19,590 bases of DNA from Acidobacteriota bacterium. Its GTDB lineage: Bacteria > Acidobacteriota > Terriglobia > Acidiferrales > UBA7541. This document shows, one piece after another, positions 15,235 to 19,590 of the stretch. How positions within the stretch are numbered: position 1 is the stretch's first letter; the number at the start of each line of letters is the position of its first letter. Location of the stretch: positions 1-19,590 of the forward strand of contig QHYF01000011.1 in the NCBI GenBank assembly GCA_003224075.1, in the 5' to 3' direction. The notes below the pieces were generated by a model that was not told the DNA's origin, made no database searches, and saw nothing but the letters and a program-made list of their open reading frames with translations. A program made the translations under genes and the position numbers.

Positions 15235-16623
15235 CTAACCCCTGGCCAGTTTGTTCAGGCCGTTGAACGCCGCCGCCTTGTAACACTCCGCCAGCGTCGG
15301 ATAATTGAATACCGTATCCACGAAATACTCCACCGTGCCTTTCAGCGCGAATACCGCCTGCCCGATGTGCAGCAGCTCCGAGGCGCCTTCTCCGATGATG
15401 TGCACGCCCAGGAGTTCCTTGGTGGCCGGATCGAAGATCAGCTTCAGGCGGCCGGTGGTGTCCCCGCGAATCTGGCCTCGCGCAATTTCGCGGAAGTAAG
15501 CCATTCCAACTTCGTAGGGAACCCCTTCGTCGGTCAGTTGTTCTTCCGTCTTTCCAATGAACGAAATCTCAGGAATCGTATAAATCCCGTAGGGATAAGT
15601 CGCGCGGTTGGAATTGACCGGCATTCCAAACGCTTTCGCCGCGGCGATTCGTCCCTGTTCCATGGAAACGGAACCCAGGCTCGGAAACCCGATCAGGTCG
15701 CCGACGGCAAAAATATGCGGCTGTTTGGTGCGGTATTCCTCATCCACGTTAATCCGTCCCCGCGCATCGGCCTCCAGTCCGCCGGCAGCGAGATTCAATT
15801 CATCCACGTTGCCCTGCCGGCCCACGGCGTACAGCAGCGCCTCGCCGGAAACCTTCTTCTTGCTTTTCAGGTTGGCGACCACCAGGTGATCCGGCGTTTC
15901 CTCGACGCTCTCGACCTCCTCGTTCAACCGCAGCGTGACCCGCCGGTCGCGCAAATGGTAGCAAAGCGCCTCCACCATTTCCGTATCCGCAAATTCCAGC
16001 AGCCGCGGGCGCTTTTCGATCAAGGTCATGCGCACACCCAGCGTGGCAAACATGCACGTGTACTCCACGCCGATGACCCCGCCCCCGACGACGATCATCG
16101 TTTTGGGAATCTCCGGCATGCGCAGGATCTGATCGCTGTTGATGATGGTCCGATTGTTGAACGGCACCAGGGGCGAGACGGCGGGTTTCGTGCCCGTCGC
16201 GAGAATGATGTGATTCGCTTCAAACTCCGATTGCCCCCGTGAGTTCGTCACTTGCATGTGGCGCGGATCCGCAAAGCTGGCGATGCCCGTTATGACTTCG
16301 ATGCCGTTTCGCGAAAGCTGCGCGCGGATCACGTCGATTTCGGTCTTGATGACGTTGAGGGCCCGGAAAGAGAGATCGGCCATGGTGATCGGCTCTTTCA
16401 CGCGATAGTTGAGGCCGTAAATACTCTGGTATTGATATCCGGAAAGATGCAGCACCGCTTCGCGGATCGTCTTGCTTGGGATCGTGCCGGTATTGATCGC
16501 GGTTCCGCCGATCACCTCCAGTTTCTCGATCAGAGCGGCCCGCTTTCCAAATTTAGCCGCTTGAATCGCGGCGCGCTGTCCCGCAGGCCCGGAACCAACC
16601 ACGATGAGATCGTACTTTTCCAT
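15235..16623 (-). CDS. sthA: Si-specific soluble NAD(P)+ transhydrogenase
   Basis: A cytosolic FAD flavoprotein that exchanges reducing equivalents between NADPH and NAD+. Its 462 residues fit the family. The FAD-binding motif GSGPAGQRAA is at 10-19, and the second nucleotide motif VVGGGVIGVEY is near 176-186. AVGDLIGFPSL and the C-terminal dimerisation segment (FNYPTLAECYKAAAFNGLN) are clear. The disulfide pair that marks lipoamide dehydrogenase or mercuric reductase is absent: the region reads GGTAINTGTIPSKT at 39-52, as in transhydrogenases. ATG 16623 starts right at the fold. No Shine-Dalgarno is visible; an extended -10 box ends 13 bases upstream, suggesting a very short leader. The ROK gene follows 64 bases downstream. 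The gene is divergent from the MBL-fold gene. Confidence 0.92.
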   Translation of the reverse strand: MEKYDLIVVGSGPAGQRAAIQAAKFGKRAALIEKLEVIGGTAINTGTIPSKTIREAVLHLSGYQYQSIYGLNYRVKEPITMADLSFRALNVIKTEIDVIRAQLSRNGIEVITGIASFADPRHMQVTNSRGQSEFEANHIILATGTKPAVSPLVPFNNRTIINSDQILRMPEIPKTMIVVGGGVIGVEYTCMFATLGVRMTLIEKRPRLLEFADTEMVEALCYHLRDRRVTLRLNEEVESVEETPDHLVVANLKSKKKVSGEALLYAVGRQGNVDELNLAAGGLEADARGRINVDEEYRTKQPHIFAVGDLIGFPSLGSVSMEQGRIAAAKAFGMPVNSNRATYPYGIYTIPEISFIGKTEEQLTDEGVPYEVGMAYFREIARGQIRGDTTGRLKLIFDPATKELLGVHIIGEGASELLHIGQAVFALKGTVEYFVDTVFNYPTLAECYKAAAFNGLNKLARG

Positions 16624-16636
16624 GGTTTGCCGCGGG

Positions 16637-16645
16637 AGTATATCA
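16637..16645 (-). promoter_or_regulatory. Extended -10 promoter element for sthA
   Basis: TGATATACT on the minus strand fits a TGn-TATAAT extended -10 element, which can work without a strong -35 box. It ends 13 bases before the ATG, predicting a leader of about six bases. Confidence 0.45.
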
Positions 16646-16813
16646 CCGTTGCAATCACGCAGTCCTCAGTTGACGCGCGCTCAGCGCTCTGCCATGATTC
16701 TGAAAATTCTTTTGTCGGCCGCTCTGCGGTCGCGCTTGAGGAACGAAACTCAGGCAAATGTCCCGGCCCGGTCGGGAGGCCTGAGGCTTGTTCTTGCGGG
16801 GGTTCTGATCGGC

Positions 16814-17617
16814 TTGCGGGTCTCCATCTTGGCGTCCGGCAGCTCGGGCAACGTAACGTTACTCGAGACCGAGCGCACCCGCCTCCTCGTGGACGCCGGC
16901 TTAGGCAAGCGTGAAACCCTGGCCCGCCTCGCCGCCGTCGAAAAAACCTTCGATCATCTCGACGGCATCCTCATCACCCACGAGCACACCGACCACTGCA
17001 GCGGCCTGCCGCAAATGCTCCGCATCTGGAAAGCGCCGCTTTACGTCACCGAGCCAACCCTGGGCGAGATGCAGCGCATTCTTCCCGAAACGTTCGGAAA
17101 GCGCCTCAACGGCATCGAAGCCATTCACGCCGGGCAGCACTTTTCCGTCGGTGACATCGACGTCCACGCCTTTGCCATCCCGCACGATGCCGCCGATCCC
17201 ATCGGCTTCACCTTCCGTTCCAACGGCGCAAAAATGGCCCTCGTCACCGACCTTGGCTACATGCCCGAGCTCGTCAAAGTTCATCTCCGCGGGGCCGACT
17301 GCCTCGTCCTCGAATCCAATCACGATCTCGACATGCTGAAAGTCGGCCCATACCCGTGGCTCGTCAAGCAGCGCGTCCTCAGCCGCACCGGTCATCTTTC
17401 GAATCACGCCGTCAGCGAATACCTTTCCGACGCCGACGGCTTCGATGCCATCGCCCGCTATCTGGTCCTCGCCCACGTCTCGCAGGAAAACAACAATCCT
17501 GACCTCGTCCGCCTCTCCGCGGAAGAAGCGCTGAAACGCCGTCCCACCGAGTCCACCTTCACCGGCGAACTCCTTGTCGCTTCCCAGCACATTCCGCTCA
17601 AGCCGCTTGAACTCTAG
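16814..17617 (+). CDS. Metallo-beta-lactamase-fold hydrolase, YycJ/VicX-like
   Basis: A probable metal-dependent phosphodiesterase/nuclease of the YycJ type, whose relatives are tied to DNA repair or cell-wall control in Firmicutes. It has 267 residues. The fold opens with VSILASGSSGN (3-13), and the metal motif HxHxDH is intact at 56-61 (ITHEHTDHCSG). IPHDAADPIGF, VTDLGYMP and LESNHD supply the later ligands, and TGHLSNHAV and LAHVSQENN are typical of YycJ. TTG 16814 is chosen because family members begin directly with MRVSxLASGSSGN; a G-rich stretch (GGGGG) sits 11 bases upstream. The frame is open back to 16604, with an ATG at 16694, but those ~40 extra residues do not resemble the family. 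No YycFG-type two-component genes are adjacent, so the cellular role is open. Confidence 0.88.
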   Translation: MRVSILASGSSGNVTLLETERTRLLVDAGLGKRETLARLAAVEKTFDHLDGILITHEHTDHCSGLPQMLRIWKAPLYVTEPTLGEMQRILPETFGKRLNGIEAIHAGQHFSVGDIDVHAFAIPHDAADPIGFTFRSNGAKMALVTDLGYMPELVKVHLRGADCLVLESNHDLDMLKVGPYPWLVKQRVLSRTGHLSNHAVSEYLSDADGFDAIARYLVLAHVSQENNNPDLVRLSAEEALKRRPTESTFTGELLVASQHIPLKPLEL

Positions 17618-17698
17618 AGGGGTGCGCGCTACAGGTGGGCTTTTTGTGGGGTAGTAATTCGAAGGCACGGCAGGCAGTGGAACCAGAAAGACCGCAGT

Positions 17699-18193
17699 TC
17701 AGGAATCTCCCAGCCTTTCCTTGAGATCTCTCAGGCCCTTCAATTCCTCGATCGCTTCAGTATCTTTTTTTCGTCCCGCAGCAGTCTTTGCCCGGATTAG
17801 CCCGTCGAGAGAAAGAATACGACATTCCATCTCTTCGACCTGCTTGATCTGCGAGTTTGCAAGCACGGTTTCAAAAAACCCCAGGCCCGCAACTTCGCCC
17901 AGGAGGTCAAGATCTCCCAAGTCTGTTTCCAGTGTAAAATTCAGTCCGTGCTGTACAGTTTTTTTGTCGAAACGAAACGGAAGGTCCTTGGGGGCCCCAC
18001 GGAGGCGCGGATGAAAAGGTTCCAACGCGCCGCATAGCTTCTCTATGTTCTCATTCGTTCGCCGGTAACAGAGATCCAAGTCGAAAGTCGCTCGCGCGGA
18101 ACCGTGGGCGACCATCGCCACGCCACCGATGACAACATATTCAACTTTTGCTTGATTGAGGACAGCCAAGACCCTCTGAGATTCAGGGATCAT
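17699..18193 (-). CDS. Minimal nucleotidyltransferase, second gene of a possible toxin-antitoxin-type pair
   Basis: A 164-residue protein of the nucleotidyltransferase fold (MNT/AbiEii-like, similar to DUF6036-type proteins). The catalytic signature is present: Gly23-Gly24 (VIGGVAMVAHG), Asp38-x-Asp40 (TFDLDLCY) and a third carboxylate at Asp94 or Asp96 (LGDLDLLGE). The C-terminal helix with KTAAGRKKDTEAIEEL is typical of this group. Its ATG overlaps the stop of the preceding small gene (ATGA, 18190-18193), indicating translational coupling. Members of this superfamily act as nucleotide-adding toxins (AbiEii, MenT) or as antitoxins (MNT). Which role applies here is unknown. No HEPN partner is adjacent, so it is not the classical HEPN/MNT pair. 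Could also be a non-toxin housekeeping transferase. Confidence 0.82.
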   Translation of the reverse strand: MIPESQRVLAVLNQAKVEYVVIGGVAMVAHGSARATFDLDLCYRRTNENIEKLCGALEPFHPRLRGAPKDLPFRFDKKTVQHGLNFTLETDLGDLDLLGEVAGLGFFETVLANSQIKQVEEMECRILSLDGLIRAKTAAGRKKDTEAIEELKGLRDLKERLGDS

Positions 18194-18399
18194 CTGCGTG
18201 GCAGACTATTGCCCGTCCGCACTTTTTGCAGGAACGATGCAACGGCGTATAGCTTGCGCAGGCGGTCGGCGACCGACAGATCCAAATTCTCCACCAGCAG
18301 GGTCAGATCAATCCCATACTGCTTCGCTTCCGCCAGCTTGCTTCCAGGCGGAGGATTGGTGATGAGTTCATAAGCAATTTTACGTTGTTCAGGGCTCAT
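18190..18399 (-). CDS. Small 69-residue partner of the downstream nucleotidyltransferase
   Basis: A short protein with no named family that I can assign. It has a Pro-rich turn (NPPPGSKLAEA) followed by YGIDLTLLVENLDLS and a basic helix ADRLRKLYAVASFLQ. I recall this general pattern in small proteins encoded directly before nucleotidyltransferases, but cannot verify it here. The ATG at 18399 is preceded by GAGAAGAAG, a purine-rich ribosome site. The stop overlaps the nucleotidyltransferase start by four bases, so the two are surely one operon. The size, order and coupling fit an antitoxin-like or regulatory subunit, though no DNA-binding motif is evident. Confidence 0.72.
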   Translation of the reverse strand: MSPEQRKIAYELITNPPPGSKLAEAKQYGIDLTLLVENLDLSVADRLRKLYAVASFLQKVRTGNSLPRR

Positions 18400-18709
18400 A
18401 GCTTCTTCTCAAATCCTCTCACACTGGCAGGACTCCTTCAATTCCATGTTCTTGCGTTGCGCGGTGAACCGTAACGGAAAGATCGATAGCCTGGCGGCAT
18501 GGCTACAGCGCTCTTTCGTTGAGACGCACGCAAGATTTCGTTCGCTTTTGGCGCGTGACTCCGCTAAACTTAAGTTGTCTTGGTAGAGGTGCGGAGGCCA
18601 TGAGTAGCCGGGCGCGCAATTCCGATCAGCTTCGGACGCCCGCGCGAAAAGGGCCATCCTGCTGTTGTCCGCCGAAATCGCAGCGGTAGCTGAATCCGCC
18701 GCGGTTGGG

Positions 18710-18730
18710 GGACAGGTCTAAGACCTGTCC
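18710..18730. repeat. Perfect inverted repeat, REP-like
   Basis: Arms GGACAGGTC and GACCTGTCC (9 bp, perfect) flank TAA. No T-run follows, so it is more like a REP/BIME-type element or a protein-binding palindrome than an intrinsic terminator. Confidence 0.6.
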
Positions 18731-18740
18731 ACTGTCATCC

Positions 18741-18775
18741 TTCAAATGCGGGCCGTTTTTAGGGCCGCATTCGAA
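18741..18775. repeat. Second inverted repeat with a T-rich loop
   Basis: Arms TTCAAATGCGG (18741-18751) and CCGCATTCGAA (18765-18775) pair at 10 of 11 positions around a 13-base loop containing TTTTT. It begins 10 bases after the preceding palindrome, making a two-hairpin unit. Confidence 0.55.
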
Positions 18776-18868
18776 CCGGATGGAGCGCTATCGAGAGGCA
18801 GCGGCCCCGAGTCTTATCCTCGCGGTTCCCTCCTTTCGTTCCGCTTCATCCAGAAACGCCCGGTACCG

Positions 18869-19590
18869 ATGAACCTTTTTGAACTAACGCGCGCGCTCGT
18901 GGACATCGAGTCGGTCACGAACGGCGAGAAAAAAGTGGGCGACTATCTTTTCGCGCACCTTTCTGCGCTGGTCTCAGACCGCAACGGCCGCATCGAGCGC
19001 ATCCCCGCCGCGCCCGGCCGCGACAATATTTTTGCTTTCTGGGGGCAGCCCGTCGTCACGCTTTCCACCCATATGGACACGGTTCCTCCATTTTGTGGTT
19101 CACGCGAGGATGGCGAATTCATCTGGGGCCGCGGCGCTTGCGATGCGAAGGGAATCATCGCCGCGATGATCGCCGCCGCCGAGAAATTACTCGCTGCCGG
19201 CACGCGAAATTTCGGCTTGTTATTCGTCGTCGGCGAAGAGCGCAACAGCGCGGGAGCCAAAGCGGCCGCCGCGAATCCCCGCGGCTCAAGATTTCTGATC
19301 AACGGCGAGCCCACCGAAAACCGCCTCGCTCTCGGCTCGAAAGGCGCGCTGCGCTACGAGATCATGGCCCACGGGAAACTCGCGCACTCCGCCTATCCCG
19401 AACTGGGCCACTCCGCCATTCACGCGCTGCTTGATGTCCTTCAGGATGTTCGAAAGATTCCTTTGCCGGAAGATCCCTTGCTTGGACGCAGCACGCTGAA
19501 TATCGGCACCATCAGCGGCGGCCGCGCGCCCAACGTGGTTGCCGACGATGCCGCGGCGGAGATTATGTTCCGCACGATCGGCGATCCGTC
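18869..19590 (+). CDS. M20 family metallopeptidase / ArgE-DapE-type deacetylase (cut by window edge)
   Basis: A two-metal hydrolase that removes an acyl group or cleaves a small peptide; about 240 residues are visible, roughly two-thirds of the family length. Metal and catalytic residues appear in order: His68 and Asp70 in LSTHMDTVPPF, bridging Asp92 in GRGACDAKG, general base Glu123 with Glu124 in VVGEERNSAGA, and Glu147 in LINGEPTEN. KGALRYEIMAHGKLAHSAYP (158-177) begins the dimerisation domain, with His173 as the usual cross-active-site histidine. The final metal histidine lies beyond the right edge. ATG 18869 fits the family's start (MNLFELTRALVDIES); no Shine-Dalgarno is visible. ArgE/DapE-type and carboxypeptidase G2-type members are hard to separate, so the substrate is left open. 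Confidence 0.9.
   Translation, partial: MNLFELTRALVDIESVTNGEKKVGDYLFAHLSALVSDRNGRIERIPAAPGRDNIFAFWGQPVVTLSTHMDTVPPFCGSREDGEFIWGRGACDAKGIIAAMIAAAEKLLAAGTRNFGLLFVVGEERNSAGAKAAAANPRGSRFLINGEPTENRLALGSKGALRYEIMAHGKLAHSAYPELGHSAIHALLDVLQDVRKIPLPEDPLLGRSTLNIGTISGGRAPNVVADDAAAEIMFRTIGDP

Larger units (their letters stand above)
18400..18868. other. Gene-free stretch of 469 bases
   Basis: No reading frame here resembles a known protein. It separates the minus-strand nucleotidyltransferase operon from the plus-strand M20 gene, so both promoters should lie here. I find no convincing -35/-10 pair by eye. Its only clear structure is two inverted repeats between 18710 and 18775, annotated separately. A 29-codon ORF at 18600 with GGAGG two bases before its ATG is probably chance. 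Confidence 0.6.

Noticed and set aside
16604..16813. N-terminal extension of the YycJ-like protein from the open frame.
   Set aside because: It overlaps the sthA start and promoter, and the family begins at the VSILASGSSGN segment.
18600..18689. 29-codon ORF with GGAGG before its ATG.
   Set aside because: Spacing of two bases is too short, the product is low-information, and no promoter is evident.

Overview
The window is an ordinary-looking stretch of a GC-rich bacterial chromosome. My best guess at the source is an Acidobacteriota (Terriglobia-like) genome. That is inference from the protein flavour, the GC content (high fifties by eye) and the mix of ATG, GTG and TTG starts; no rRNA or tRNA is present to prove it. 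I found no insertion sequence, integrase, prophage gene, CRISPR array or attachment site.

Layout, left to right. Bases 1-1468 (minus) carry the N-terminal part of cobalamin-dependent methionine synthase, cut by the window edge. A broken C-terminal piece of UDP-GlcNAc 2-epimerase (wecB relic) with a terminator-like hairpin lies beside it. Next come a LuxR-type response regulator with a degenerate receiver domain, galE, and a convergent dolichol-phosphate-mannose-synthase-like glycosyltransferase. The wecB relic, galE and the glycosyltransferase suggest an eroded neighbourhood for surface polysaccharide or glycolipid precursors.

Bases 4529-8698 hold tRNA, rRNA and cofactor housekeeping genes: mtaB (preceded by a possible 15-residue leader ORF), acpS, pgeF and rlmN. 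mtaB and acpS converge and overlap at their 3' ends.

Bases 8823-12724 hold cysteine dioxygenase, an uncharacterised membrane protein (PH-like domain, zinc ribbon, transmembrane segments), an M16 zinc protease and a phytanoyl-CoA dioxygenase family enzyme. Bases 12841-16623 (all minus) hold a class C beta-lactamase-like serine hydrolase, a ROK-family protein lacking the usual N-terminal phosphate-binding motif, and a soluble pyridine nucleotide transhydrogenase.

Bases 16814-19590 hold a YycJ-like metallo-beta-lactamase-fold protein and a two-gene unit (69-residue protein plus minimal nucleotidyltransferase, ATGA overlap) that resembles a toxin-antitoxin-type module. A 469-base gene-free stretch with two strong inverted repeats follows, then the start of an M20 family deacetylase/peptidase cut by the right edge.

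The most interesting items are the nucleotidyltransferase module, the degenerate ROK and receiver proteins, the PH/zinc-ribbon membrane protein, the mtaB leader and a recurring pattern of -10 boxes so close to start codons that the mRNAs may be leaderless. I see no large novel defence or biosynthetic system here.
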